Assembly (NCBI GenBank): GCA_963662575.1
Contig: OY759723.1
Span: 1,550,001 to 1,614,000, forward strand
Reading direction: 5' to 3'
Origin: Bin5 sp963662575
GTDB lineage: Bacteria > Chloroflexota > Anaerolineae > Caldilineales > Caldilineaceae
Length of the DNA: 64,000 nt
A program made the translations under genes and the position numbers. A model generated the notes under the pieces. That model saw only the letters and a program-made list of their open reading frames with translations. It was not told the origin of the DNA and made no database searches. Below are positions 1-8,857 of the stretch, in pieces (the first letter of the stretch is position 1; every line of letters begins with the position of its first letter).

Positions 1-83
1 TTCAGTAACTGCAACTCCACTCGTAAACACAGCATTCGCTCCACCACCTACGCCCGGCGCTACTGAAAACTAAAAACTGACTA

Positions 84-1085
84 CTATAAACTGATTTTTG
101 TCCCCGTCTCCCCTGCCAGCGCTCGTCCCAGATTTTGCGGATTGGTGATCAGGCAGTGGGCGTTGGGATTATTGCTGTTTTCCAAAAATTCAATACACGC
201 GTCGATCTTGGGCTGCATACTGCCGGCGGCAAAATGCCCCTCCGCCCGGTACTGTTTGGCCTCGGCAACCGTGAGTCGCTCCAGATCGATCTGTTCCGGT
301 TTGCCAAAGTGCAGGGCAACCTTTTCCACGCCGGTGCTGATCAGAAAGAGGTCCGCCCCCAAATCGACAGCCAGCAGGCTGCTCGCCATATCCTTGTCGA
401 TCACGGCCGAGACGCCCTGCAGTTTGTCGTCGGCGTCGCGCACAACCGGTATGCCGCCGCCGCCGCAGGCCACAACCACCCAACCCATCTCGATCGACTG
501 GCGAACCGCCTCGATTTCGACGATCTCCACCGGCCTCGGGCTGGAAACAACTCGCCGCCAGCCGCGCCCGGCGTCCTCGACAACGTGCCAGCCCCTGCTC
601 TCAAAGCTGCGGGCCGTCTCTTCATCCAGAAAGCTGCCAATCGGTTTAGAAGGGTTGTCGAACGCCGGGTCGTCCTCCTCCACCCGCGTCTGCGTGATGA
701 TAGTGGTGGTCTCGCGCTGGATCTGCCGCTCGCGGAAGTCGTTGTTGAGCGCCTGCTGCAGCATGAAGCCGATGCTGCCTTGCGTGTCCGCGACGACCAG
801 AGTGAGGGGGATGGTGTGGACTTCGCCGAGGGCCAGCTCATTGCGCCGCAGGATGAAGCCCACCTGCGGTCCGTTGCCGTGGGTGACCACGACGCCCTGC
901 CAACCGTTCTCGATCATGCCGGCAATCTGCCCGGTCGTCTCATTCACCGCATCCCACTGGTGGACTATCTCCGGCCGGTTGCTGTCGGCAATAAGGGAGT
1001 TGCCGCCGATAGCGACGACAGCCAGATTGGTTGCACCGTGGGGCCTGTTGTCATCGGCGGCCATATGGGAACTGTGATCTGTCAT
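84..1085 (-). CDS. arcC: Carbamate kinase
   Basis: Catalyses ATP + carbamate <=> ADP + carbamoyl phosphate, in the cytoplasm, usually making ATP at the end of arginine deiminase or ureide breakdown. About 333 residues from the chosen start, close to the usual ~310. The amino-acid kinase fold is clear: an N-terminal VAIGGNSLI, THGNGPQVG near residue 70, ACGGGGIPV near residue 205, DKDMASSLLA, and a C-terminal LITNP. An in-frame TTG at 1109 would add eight residues. I prefer the ATG at 1085, although no good Shine-Dalgarno (SD) precedes it and the ATG at 1064 is also possible. No other arginine deiminase gene lies in the window, so its pathway is unknown. Confidence 0.93.
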   Translation of the reverse strand: MTDHSSHMAADDNRPHGATNLAVVAIGGNSLIADSNRPEIVHQWDAVNETTGQIAGMIENGWQGVVVTHGNGPQVGFILRRNELALGEVHTIPLTLVVADTQGSIGFMLQQALNNDFRERQIQRETTTIITQTRVEEDDPAFDNPSKPIGSFLDEETARSFESRGWHVVEDAGRGWRRVVSSPRPVEIVEIEAVRQSIEMGWVVVACGGGGIPVVRDADDKLQGVSAVIDKDMASSLLAVDLGADLFLISTGVEKVALHFGKPEQIDLERLTVAEAKQYRAEGHFAAGSMQPKIDACIEFLENSNNPNAHCLITNPQNLGRALAGETGTKISL

Positions 1086-1240
1086 TGCGGCTTCGGTGTA
1101 CAAATGCAAATCAGCTGTCGATCAGCGGATGCGGTTCACTGATTATAAGAATCGACAACAGAAAAGTCAATGCAGCCTCTTCCGCGCGTGTGTCCCAAAT
1201 CATTGGGTCATTTCGTTTCTTCCTGTTTCGTCTCAGGACG

Positions 1241-1452
1241 CCTGCGGGCGCAGACGCCCTCCGGCGGCGCAGGCCCGCTAAGGCGGGCCTGCGCACCCTT
1301 CGCCGCTAAGGCGGCTCAGGGCTGTCGTCGGCAAACCCCCGCCGCCGCCAGGGGCTACGCCCTTTTTTGGCGGTCAGGCCTACGGCCCTCCCTTGTGCGG
1401 GGGGACACCCCCCGCAACGCCCCCCTAAAAAACCCGTCCCGCCACCGCCGCA
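1241..1452. repeat. GC-rich modular hairpin repeat, copy A
   Basis: Nearly identical to 35142-35355 over about 200 bp; its right half also matches 4150-4234. It contains several strong inverted repeats: GGCCCGC/GCGGGCC near 1270, CGCCGC/GCGGCG near 1300, and a perfect 9-bp stem (TGCGGGGGG, loop ACA, CCCCCCGCA) near 1395-1415. It lies between two minus-strand genes. No transposase frame is visible. Confidence 0.9.
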
Positions 1453-1487
1453 CTGGTCTTCTCCCCCAATCCCCAGCGGTTCCCGCA

Positions 1488-1825
1488 GCCCTTCGTGGAT
1501 CGATAAAGATGTTCTTCGCGGCCCTTAGTGGCCCTTCGTGGACAAAAGGCGTTGCCGTTGCAGTTCTTCGCGGCCCTTAGTGGCCCTTCGTGGACAAAAG
1601 GTGTTGCCGTTGCAGTTCTTCGTGGTCCTTCGCGGCCCTTCGTGGACAAAAGGTGTTGCCGTTGCAGTTCTTCGTGGCCCTTAGTGGCCCTTCGCGGCCC
1701 TTCGTGGACAAAAGGGTGTTGTCGTTACCCTTCTTAGTGGCCCTTCGTGGACAAACAGGTGTTGCCGTTGCCGTTCTTCGCGGCCCCTAGCGGCCCTTCG
1801 TAGACAAAAAAGGTGTTCTTCGCGG
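1488..1825. repeat. Tandem ~52-bp repeat array
   Basis: Six imperfect units, each with a CTTCGTGGACAAA-like core followed by a GGTGTTGCCGTTGCAG-type segment and CTTCGCGGCCCTTAGTGGC. The GGACAAA cores fall near 1541, 1593, 1645, 1707, 1750 and 1803 (spacings 52, 52, 62, 43, 53). The same unit occurs in both orientations at 18226-18545. Function unknown. Confidence 0.9.
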
Positions 1826-1879
1826 CCGAAAATCCTCAGCTATGCCACTACCCGGACCCTCACCAAAAGATGTTTCCTT

Positions 1880-3304
1880 CTAATCCTTGTCTGCAGCTAC
1901 AAACTCCTGAACATCCTCTCCCCCCGCCAGCGGCAACCGAACTGTAAACGTGCTGCCCTGCCCCACCCCTGCGCTGGCCGCCTCAATCTCTCCGTCGTGG
2001 GCCTCGACAAGCGCCTGTGCGATCGCCAGTCCCAGCCCAACACCACCCGTGTCACGGGTTCGATTTCTATCGACCCGATAGAAGCGGTCAAAAACACGTG
2101 AAATTTCTTCCGCTGCAATGCCGTCTCCGTTATCGGCCACAGTTATCGCGGCCGTCTCTTCTTCCGCCCGCAACGACAGCGTGATGACCCCGCCGGCCGG
2201 CGTGTGCTGCAATGCGTTTGTCAGCAGATTCTGCAAAGTTTGGATGAACCGCATGCGGTCGACGGCAGCAAGAACCGATGACCGCGGCAAACTGGTATCG
2301 AGAGAGATATTCTTCTCTCCCGCCAGTGGCGAGAAGAGCTCAGCCACTTCCTCCAGCAGAACCACCAGATCACTGGAACTGCGCTGCAGCGGCAACTGGC
2401 GCGCCTCCGCCTGCGCCAATAGTCGCAGATCGTCCACCAGCCGGTGCAAATGGCGGGTCTGATCATACAGCCGGGCAATCTCCGCCTTTTCGAGAGGGTA
2501 GACATCGTCCAGAATCGCCCGTAGATTGCCTTCCAGAACAGAGAGGGGTGTGCGTAGTTCGTGGGCAATATCGTTTAACATGCCGCGGCGCAGCGTCTCC
2601 GCGTCCTCTAACGCGGCAGCCATCTCGTTGAAGGAATTCGACACCTCCCGCATTTCGGCACTGCCCTGTTCGGCCACCCGAAAACTGAGATCACGCCTGG
2701 CGATGGCCTGCGTCCCGTCTACAAGATGGATAAGGGGCGCAGATAGCCAGCGACTGACCAGCATGCCGAAGACGATGGCCAGTGCCGCGCCGATGAGAAG
2801 AACCTGCAACAGAAAATCTCCGGCCCGTTCCGCAAAACCTGACGAGATGTCATCTGGTGGTGGTTCAAAACTGAATAGACGTCCGGACGGCTGTTTCTGC
2901 TGGATCAGATCGAGGAAGCCGACGATGCGCCCATCGACGCTGATGGGTAGAGCCTCTTGCAATTGGGACGCCTCTTGGCGGCTTGGCCTGTCCGCGCCCG
3001 CGGTTGTGTAGAGAACCTGGCCCTCCGGGTCTGTCAGTATGAGAACTCTCCTGCTGGCGGCGTTGAAAAAGAGAGCGGAATCGGCGCCTTCCAGCAGTGT
3101 CGAGACGCCCTGCCAACTTCCGCGGTCGCCATAATACGCCTCCAATCGATCGATCAGGCCGGCCTCTCTGGAAAAATAGACAAGAGCCAGCGAGCGCAGA
3201 TTGTTGTCGGCGAAGTACAGGCGCGCCGTGAACGAGATGGCGCCAAAGCTGATGATAATGATCGCCGCGAAAGCCAGGCTCAGCCGTACCCATAGCCGGT
3301 TCAT
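1880..3304 (-). CDS. Sensor histidine kinase (HAMP-HisKA-HATPase)
   Basis: Membrane-bound kinase of a two-component system, 474 residues. A first transmembrane helix lies at about 8-28 and a second at about 164-185, with a ~135-residue extracytoplasmic sensor region between them. Then come HAMP (~186-238), the HisKA box with phospho-acceptor His248 in IAHELRTPL, and a HATPase domain with N box (LLTNALQHT), G1 (DNGDGI) and G2 (GVGLGLAI). The start follows GGAGAGCGGGA. Its ATG overlaps the stop of the upstream response regulator (3301-3304), so the two are co-transcribed and probably translationally coupled. The signal it senses is unknown; the efflux genes upstream suggest envelope or drug stress, which is inference. 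Confidence 0.93.
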   Translation of the reverse strand: MNRLWVRLSLAFAAIIIISFGAISFTARLYFADNNLRSLALVYFSREAGLIDRLEAYYGDRGSWQGVSTLLEGADSALFFNAASRRVLILTDPEGQVLYTTAGADRPSRQEASQLQEALPISVDGRIVGFLDLIQQKQPSGRLFSFEPPPDDISSGFAERAGDFLLQVLLIGAALAIVFGMLVSRWLSAPLIHLVDGTQAIARRDLSFRVAEQGSAEMREVSNSFNEMAAALEDAETLRRGMLNDIAHELRTPLSVLEGNLRAILDDVYPLEKAEIARLYDQTRHLHRLVDDLRLLAQAEARQLPLQRSSSDLVVLLEEVAELFSPLAGEKNISLDTSLPRSSVLAAVDRMRFIQTLQNLLTNALQHTPAGGVITLSLRAEEETAAITVADNGDGIAAEEISRVFDRFYRVDRNRTRDTGGVGLGLAIAQALVEAHDGEIEAASAGVGQGSTFTVRLPLAGGEDVQEFVAADKD

Positions 3305-4053
3305 TCCCGCTCTCCGGCCAGCCTGTAACCGACCCCGTACACCGTCTGGACAAGTTTCGGCTTGCGAGGATCGACCTCGATCTTGCGCCGCAGGTTCTTG
3401 ATATGGCTATCCAGCATCCGATCGACACCGTCGTAGTCGTACCCCAATGCCCTTTCCATCAGTTCCGTGCGCGTGAAAACATAGCCGGGACTTTCCATCA
3501 GCGTCTGCAGCAGACTGAACTCCGTTGGTGTCAATTCCGCGGCTGTGCCCCGCACCTGCACGTCCCGGCGCTCCACATCCATCTGTAGACCCCCAACAAC
3601 CAGCGCCGCCGCCCGCGGCGTCGCCCGCTGCGTACGTCGCAGCAGAGCCCGCACCCGCGCCACCACCTCGCGGGGATTGAACGGCTTGGTGACATAGTCG
3701 TCCGCACCCAGTTCCAAGCCGACGATCTTGTCCGTATCCTCGACCCGTGCCGTCAGCATGATGATCAACGTGTCGGCCAGCTTCGCGTCGCCGCGAACCG
3801 TGCGGGTGATCTCCCAGCCATCCTTGTCCGGCAGCATCAGATCCAGCAACATCACCTGCGGCGACTCTCTCCGCAGCGCATGCAGCGCGCTTTCACCGTC
3901 ATAGGCGACAGACACCGCGTACCGCTCCCGCTCCAAGTAGCTCCGCAGCAGGCGCACGATCTCGCGGTCGTCGTCAACAATCAGAATGTGTTCTTCTGGC
4001 ACAGGCCCGTTATAACTGCTTTCTACCGCTAAGGCAAGTTGCTCGACCGGCAT
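3301..4053 (-). CDS. OmpR/PhoB-family response regulator
   Basis: DNA-binding partner of the kinase it overlaps. The receiver domain carries the acidic pair in ILIVDDDRE, the phospho-acceptor Asp in LLDLMLPDKDG, and the conserved Lys in DDYVTKPFNP. The C-terminal winged helix has the usual ELTPTEFSLLQTL and a final TVYGVGYRLAGE. The frame opens upstream at a TTG (4086). I chose the ATG at 4053, which has AAAGGAC about 10 bases before it; this gives 250 residues, near the usual 230. Target genes are not known. The HlyD/MacB efflux set immediately upstream on the same strand is a reasonable candidate. Confidence 0.93.
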   Translation of the reverse strand: MPVEQLALAVESSYNGPVPEEHILIVDDDREIVRLLRSYLERERYAVSVAYDGESALHALRRESPQVMLLDLMLPDKDGWEITRTVRGDAKLADTLIIMLTARVEDTDKIVGLELGADDYVTKPFNPREVVARVRALLRRTQRATPRAAALVVGGLQMDVERRDVQVRGTAAELTPTEFSLLQTLMESPGYVFTRTELMERALGYDYDGVDRMLDSHIKNLRRKIEVDPRKPKLVQTVYGVGYRLAGERE

Positions 4054-4088
4054 CGGGTCCGGGTCCTTTGCATATGAACGTCTCAAAA

Positions 4089-4300
4089 CGATTCGCGATC
4101 CTGAGTGAGCCGAGTAAGGGAATCTCTCATTCCTCTCTCTTTGCTTATGGGCGGTCGGGCCTTCGGCCCTCCCTTGTGCGGGGGGACACCCCCCGCAACG
4201 CCCCCCTCCCTAAACCCGTCCCGCCACCGTCGCACCAGTCTCCGGCCCCTAACACCTAGCCACTGGTGTTTACTGAAAACTAAAAACTGACTACAAAAAC
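4089..4300. repeat. GC-rich modular repeat, copy B with flanking modules
   Basis: Bases 4150-4234 repeat the right half of copies A and C, including the 9-bp GCGGGGGG/CCCCCCGC hairpin. Before it, 4089-4130 (CGCGATCCTGAGTGAGCCGAG type) is related to 15396-15440. After it, 4236-4292 (CTCCGGCC...CACTGGTGTTTACTGA) is related to 35360-35400, and its ACTGAAAACTAAAAACTGAC recurs near 61-85. Confidence 0.85.
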
Positions 4301-4315
4301 CTGCCCTCCCGTCTC

Positions 4316-5959
4316 CTAGGGACGCCCACCACCGGCGCGAGCAGCACCGGGAGGCGGCCCGCCGGAGAAGGGCGTCCAATCGTCGTCCTGACTGAAAAAA
4401 GTTGTCGCGCCCAGTACCTCGTCTCCGTTCTGCAACTGCGTTGAACGGACAACAGTCCACTCACCCTGAACGCCCTCCACCACCACCGTGACCGGCAGCG
4501 TCTGTTCGTCCCCCGTCTTGACCACAACCGTCTCGCCATTGTACTCCTGCACCGCAGTCGTGGGCACCAGCCAGCGGGCGTCCGCCATTTCGCTGCGCAG
4601 CGTCGCAACAGCCGTCATGCCCGGTCGCACGTGCGTCAGCGCTTCATCGATCAGCCGCACCGTCACTGGATAGTCAATCACCCCCTCCGCGGCGTTGCTC
4701 GATGGCTCAATGCCGCTGATCATCCCTGCAAACACGCTCTCCGGGAAAGCATCGATCGTCACATCCGCCAGCTGACCGACGCTGATCTTGGGGATGTCGA
4801 CCTCCGCCACATCGATCGTCAACTGCAGCTGGCTCAGGTCCGCAATCGTGATCGCGACGGTTCCCGCCGAAATCCGGTCGCTTTCATCCACATTGACCCG
4901 CAAAACAGTACCCGCAGCCGGAGCGACCAACTCTGCTTTGATCAGGTCGAGCTTTGTCTCCAGCAGAGTCAACTGCGCCTGCTCGATCGACAACCGCGCC
5001 AGTTCGATATCCGTTTCATCCGCACCGCGCAACAGTGTGTCCAGTCTGGACTGGGCCGCGGCGACCTGCGCCTCAGCTGCCGCGATGTTCACCGCCGTCG
5101 GACCGGCCAGCATATCATCCAACTGCTGCTGTGCCGTCTGGGCCTGGCTCAACGTTGACTGCAAATCCGCCTGTGAGGCCGGCGCAACCGCCTCCTCATA
5201 GGCTGCCACTGCCGACTCAAAGGAGATTGTCGACTGCTGCAATTGGGCCGCCTGCCGCGTCATACCCACATCCTCGCGCCAAGCTACCTTGTCATACTCG
5301 GTCTGGGCTTCCTGCACGGCTACGTGTGCGTTTTCCACCGACGCCGCCAGTTGGATCCGTTCATTCTCACTGGCCCCATCCAGAAGGTCATTGTATCTGG
5401 CCCAAGCCGAGCTGGCACTGCTGCGCGCGGCGGCCAACTCACCGTCGCTGGCGCCGTTCTGAACTTCGGCCAGACTTTCCTGGGCCGATTTCAGGTCCGC
5501 TTCCGCTGCGGCCACTTCGGCTGCGCTGGCCGCAGCCAAAAGATTTTCGAGCTGCAGTTCAGCCGTCGTCAGATTGATACTGGCCTGGTCCACCGCGCGC
5601 CGCAGATCGCCCCGCTCCAGCGCCGCCAGCAGATCACCGCTGCCGACCACGTCGCCAACTTCCACCAGCACCTCTTCTACGTAGCCGTCGACCTGCGCAA
5701 CCACCTGCCCTGTGTCTACAAGCTCGATATTGCCGGCCGCAGTGACGCGGTCTACCGCCGTGTCCGCCGGGCGGATGAGCGTGGTCTCAAGACCGGTTAC
5801 CGGCTCCGTACCGGTTGCCGACTCCGGGCTGGCCGCCAACAATGTTCTGGCTGCTATCTGTTCTGGCGGATTCGGGCCGAAAAAAAGTGCATAGCCGACG
5901 CCAAACGCAGCGCCAACCACCATCGCGCTAAGAATAAGTAAGAGAGATTTCCTGTTCAT
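4316..5959 (-). CDS. HlyD/MacA-like periplasmic adaptor of an ABC efflux pump
   Basis: Links an inner-membrane ABC exporter to the outside. A single N-terminal membrane anchor (LLLILSAMVVGAAFGVGYALFF) is followed by a biotinyl-lipoyl half motif (VDGYVEEVLVEVGDVVGSGDLL), a long Ala/Gln/Glu-rich coiled coil of about 250 residues, the second lipoyl half (LVAPAAGTVLRVNVDESDRI), a beta-barrel and a C-terminal domain. The open frame reaches 6046, but the ATG at 5959 has GGAAGGGG just upstream and gives 547 residues starting with the anchor. The long hairpin and Gly/Pro-rich tail (SGGPPPGAARAGGGRP) make it longer than E. coli MacA. It is followed after repeat copy B by the two-component pair and preceded by the permease and ATPase, so it probably forms one transport unit. 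Confidence 0.9.
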   Translation of the reverse strand: MNRKSLLLILSAMVVGAAFGVGYALFFGPNPPEQIAARTLLAASPESATGTEPVTGLETTLIRPADTAVDRVTAAGNIELVDTGQVVAQVDGYVEEVLVEVGDVVGSGDLLAALERGDLRRAVDQASINLTTAELQLENLLAAASAAEVAAAEADLKSAQESLAEVQNGASDGELAAARSSASSAWARYNDLLDGASENERIQLAASVENAHVAVQEAQTEYDKVAWREDVGMTRQAAQLQQSTISFESAVAAYEEAVAPASQADLQSTLSQAQTAQQQLDDMLAGPTAVNIAAAEAQVAAAQSRLDTLLRGADETDIELARLSIEQAQLTLLETKLDLIKAELVAPAAGTVLRVNVDESDRISAGTVAITIADLSQLQLTIDVAEVDIPKISVGQLADVTIDAFPESVFAGMISGIEPSSNAAEGVIDYPVTVRLIDEALTHVRPGMTAVATLRSEMADARWLVPTTAVQEYNGETVVVKTGDEQTLPVTVVVEGVQGEWTVVRSTQLQNGDEVLGATTFFSQDDDWTPFSGGPPPGAARAGGGRP

Positions 5960-6098
5960 ATTTATGCCCCTTCCAACCGATAAAGTAGCCTGTCGTTCGT
6001 TTCGGAATCCGCTGCTTTCGATGTCTGATCGCAGGCGAATTCGCAATTAATCTATACCGCTCTCTGCCGTCCGTTCGCCTTCTTCCTCTACGTGAACC

Positions 6099-7337
6099 TC
6101 ACTCATATCGCAACGCCACGATCGGGTCCAGCTGGGTCGCCCGCATCGCCGGATATAGACCGAAAACCAACCCACAACCGGCGCTGACACCTAATGCCAT
6201 GACCAGGGCGTCGATCCCAATCAGAATGTCGATAGGGAAGCCGGGGATTCTTGACACCAGCACAGCCGCCCCGTAGCTGATCGCGATTCCGATCAGACCT
6301 CCCAGTAACGTCAGCACCAACGACTCTACCAGAAACTGCAGCAACACATCGCTGGTGTGCGCGCCCAGTGCCTTGCGCAGGCCGATCTCCTTGGTGCGTT
6401 CCGTCACCGAAACAAGCATGATGTTCATGATGCCGATGCCGCCCACCAGCAGGCTGATGGCCGCGATGCTGCTGAGGAGCAGTGTCAGTGTACTGGTGAC
6501 GCTGCCGATCGTGTCCAGCAGGCTTGCCTGCGTGCTGATGCTGAAGTCGCTCTCGTCGTCCGCGCCAAGACCGTGGCGCAGACGCAGGGTCTGTTCAATC
6601 TGTTGTTCTGCCGCATCCACCCGCTCTTCGCTCACCGCATCAGCCGATATCGACGTAACAACATATTCGCCCCGATAGCGGGGGACGTTGAAGACGCGCC
6701 CGTGGGCCGCGCCAATTGGGATAAACCCACTGTCGTCATTGCTGCCGAAACCCGCGTTGCCGCTCTCTTCCAGCACACCAACGACCGTGAACGGTTCACC
6801 ATCGATGCGCACGCTCTCGCCTACGACCTGCGTGCGCCCGAAAAGATCAGTCGCCACAGTCGTCCCGATGACGATTACACTGCTCATCTGGGTGATCTCG
6901 TCCTCCGTCAGAAAGCGGCCCTCGGCTATTTCCAGTTTGTGGACATCAGCATAAGCCGCTGTCGTTCCTGTCACCCGGGCGCGCGTGTTTTCGCTGCCGG
7001 CGACCACCTGGATGCTGCCTCCATATAGGGGCGCCACCTGCCTGACATCCGGGTGGAAGGCAGGATCGGACAGCGTCCTCACATCGCCCATCGTCAGCGT
7101 CTCGACAGAGTCGCCGGCGCCGTCCCCACTGCTCCCTGTCCCCGGACTGATCGTAAGGCGTGTTGTGCCCTGGCTGGCAACTTCGCCCAGAATGTCCTCT
7201 GACGCACCGCGTCCGACCCCCAGTATTATGAGGACTGCCGCCACGCCGATGATAATGCCCAGCATCGTCAGGCTGGCCCGCATCTTATTGGCTCTGATGC
7301 TACTGACAGCAACCGGAAAATATCTAACCAGCTTCAT
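6099..7337 (-). CDS. MacB-like ABC transporter permease
   Basis: Membrane subunit of a type VII ABC exporter (MacB/FtsX family). There is one N-terminal transmembrane helix (MLGIIIGVAAVLIILGVG), a ~210-residue periplasmic MacB core domain, then three C-terminal helices with the conserved GGIGIMNIMLVSVTERTKEIGLRKALGA segment. It is 412 residues from the ATG at 7337, which has GAGGAGAAGG directly upstream; an upstream in-frame start at 7352 is less likely. It overlaps the end of the ATPase gene by about 14 bases. Unlike E. coli MacB, the ATPase is a separate polypeptide. Substrate unknown. Confidence 0.93.
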   Translation of the reverse strand: MKLVRYFPVAVSSIRANKMRASLTMLGIIIGVAAVLIILGVGRGASEDILGEVASQGTTRLTISPGTGSSGDGAGDSVETLTMGDVRTLSDPAFHPDVRQVAPLYGGSIQVVAGSENTRARVTGTTAAYADVHKLEIAEGRFLTEDEITQMSSVIVIGTTVATDLFGRTQVVGESVRIDGEPFTVVGVLEESGNAGFGSNDDSGFIPIGAAHGRVFNVPRYRGEYVVTSISADAVSEERVDAAEQQIEQTLRLRHGLGADDESDFSISTQASLLDTIGSVTSTLTLLLSSIAAISLLVGGIGIMNIMLVSVTERTKEIGLRKALGAHTSDVLLQFLVESLVLTLLGGLIGIAISYGAAVLVSRIPGFPIDILIGIDALVMALGVSAGCGLVFGLYPAMRATQLDPIVALRYE

Positions 7338-8130
7338 AAACCTTCTCCTCAACCTGCACTATCGCGACAGGCCGCGACAGCGACGCAAGCGCGGGCTCGC
7401 TAAGCCCATTGGATCCTGCGCTCGCAGCAGTTGCCGCCGCGCCGCCCGAATCAGAGATGACTACACCGTCCCGCATCGTAATTATGCGGCGGGCCCGTTC
7501 CGCGACTTCCTGGTCGTGTGTGATAATGACAAGTGTCAGCCCTTCCTCGTGCAGCTTTTCAAACAGTGCCATCACCTCTTCACCCGTTCGCGTGTCGAGC
7601 GCGCCGGTCGGTTCGTCCGCCAACAGCAGGCTCGGCCGGTTGACGAGCGCACGCGCGATCGCCACCCGCTGCTGCTGCCCACCCGAAAGCTCCTCCGGCT
7701 TGTGGTCTGCCCGGTCAGCCAGGCCCACCTGCGCCAGTGTCTCCAGCGCCCGCTCGCGAGCCGCACTGCGGGCAACGTTGGCGTAGAAGAGCGGCAGCTC
7801 CACCTGCCGCCAGGCAGGTGCACGCGCCAACAGGTTGAACTGCTGAAACACGAATCCGATCTCCCTGTTGCGCAGATCTGCCAACTGCCTCCCCGTCAGT
7901 TCGCCAGCGCTTTGGCCGCGAATCTGAAAGACGCCGTCCGTGGGCCGGTCCAACAGACCGACAATGTTCATCAGCGTGCTCTTGCCAGAGCCGCTGGTCC
8001 CGACGATCGCGACATATTCTCCCTCGTCTATCGAAAGGGAAACGCCGTCCAAAGCGAGTACCTCTGTCTCCCCCATCTGATAGACCTTGGTTAGGTTTTG
8101 CATGTCGATCAGCGCTGAAGCATCGGTCAT
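7324..8130 (-). CDS. ABC transporter ATP-binding protein (MacB/LolD type)
   Basis: Energises the adjacent permease. Walker A is GTSGSGKST, the Q loop is in FVFQQFNLL, the signature is LSGGQQQR, and Walker B is LLLADEPTGALD, followed by the switch His in IITHD. It is 268 residues, the usual ~230 plus a C-terminal Ala/Ser-rich extension of about 30. The start follows CAGGAGACAGAG. It is the first gene of the unit ATPase-permease-adaptor, all on the minus strand. Confidence 0.95.
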   Translation of the reverse strand: MTDASALIDMQNLTKVYQMGETEVLALDGVSLSIDEGEYVAIVGTSGSGKSTLMNIVGLLDRPTDGVFQIRGQSAGELTGRQLADLRNREIGFVFQQFNLLARAPAWRQVELPLFYANVARSAARERALETLAQVGLADRADHKPEELSGGQQQRVAIARALVNRPSLLLADEPTGALDTRTGEEVMALFEKLHEEGLTLVIITHDQEVAERARRIITMRDGVVISDSGGAAATAASAGSNGLSEPALASLSRPVAIVQVEEKVYEAG

Positions 8131-8310
8131 ATCTCTGTCTCCTGAACCGATAACGGGATGAATGGCAGAACGGGTAATACCATGGCCTGCAACCCATCCA
8201 CCGTCTTGACTCTCTACAGCCTACCGCTGAAATCTGGAAAAATTCTGGAGATGAAGCAGAGGAATTGGGGAGGATGCTTTCACGGCGTAGTGGCAGTAGT
8301 GCCATACCGC

Positions 8311-8335
8311 AAAAAATCCGCTGAGATCAGCGGAT
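8311..8335 (-). terminator. Putative intrinsic terminator
   Basis: A perfect 9-bp inverted repeat (ATCCGCTGA, 2-base centre, TCAGCGGAT; 8316-8335) is followed on the minus strand by six T. The tight centre means the real loop would be larger. No gene ends close to it. Confidence 0.55.
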
Positions 8336-8483
8336 CGAGGGACAAAGATGAAGGTGTTGATGCACCTCGTTAACAGGATCAGAGAACTGAGGTCGCTGCG
8401 CGCGGCCCGCAGCCAGTGGCGGCCGCGCTGGGAACCAGATTCAGCTTCTTGGATCGGGATTCTGAGGGGCAGGTTTTCAGGAT

Positions 8484-8532
8484 AAAAAAAAGGGAGCCGG
8501 CAATCGAGACCCACAGGCCTGTTGCCGGTTCC
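8484..8532 (-). terminator. Putative intrinsic terminator
   Basis: Stem of 11 bp with one G-U pair (8493-8503 with 8522-8532), 18-base loop, then eight T on the minus strand (8491-8484). It lies 326 bp downstream of the isomerase gene that ends at 8858, which is far for a simple gene end. Confidence 0.65.
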
Positions 8533-8857
8533 GCTTCAGCCAACCGGAGATTCATCAGAGCCGCGCCGCCACTCTGATATGGGTCTGATGCGTCGATTCG
8601 CACCTCTCATGGAGCAGAGCAGCCGGGCCGTAGACAGATCGTACCTATATTGCCCAGAATATACTCCACACCGACGTTAGAGGACATCCCTGGCCCGAAA
8701 GTGGCCCTGCACCAGTGTAATTGGCTGCCAAGCCCTCAAAAATACACACCCATTCCAAGGCGAATCCTGCTCAGGAAACCGATTGACCAACTGGAATTCT
8801 CTGGGATATGATCGCCTTGTAGGGGCCTGCTGATACGTTGCGCAGTGCCGTCGCTGA

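Larger units (their letters stand above)
1110..1879. other. Gene-free gap filled with repeats
   Basis: This 770-bp gap holds no credible gene. It begins with a short block around 1190-1215 that resembles 15325-15350, then the GC-rich hairpin module and the ~52-bp tandem repeat listed separately. Reading frames here stay open only because the repeat unit lacks stops. Confidence 0.8.
8131..8857. other. Gene-free gap with two minus-strand terminator-like hairpins
   Basis: No reading frame in this 727-bp gap resembles a protein family or has a good ribosome binding site. The only clear signals are the two hairpins with T runs on the minus strand at 8311-8335 and 8484-8532. The promoter of the efflux unit should lie just above 8131 but no convincing -35/-10 pair was seen. 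Confidence 0.7.

Noticed and set aside
135..1142. Long plus-strand frame opposite carbamate kinase, and similar long antisense frames opposite the other genes
   Set aside because: Shadow frames of GC-rich genes; the opposite strand carries clear family motifs.
1528..1790. Open frames with repeated GPSWTKG/VDKR-type peptides
   Set aside because: They are translations of the ~52-bp DNA repeat, which happens to lack stops in several frames; no start signal or family match.
8341..8380. AGGTG/CACCT inverted repeat considered as an operator
   Set aside because: Only five base pairs and no promoter or gene next to it.
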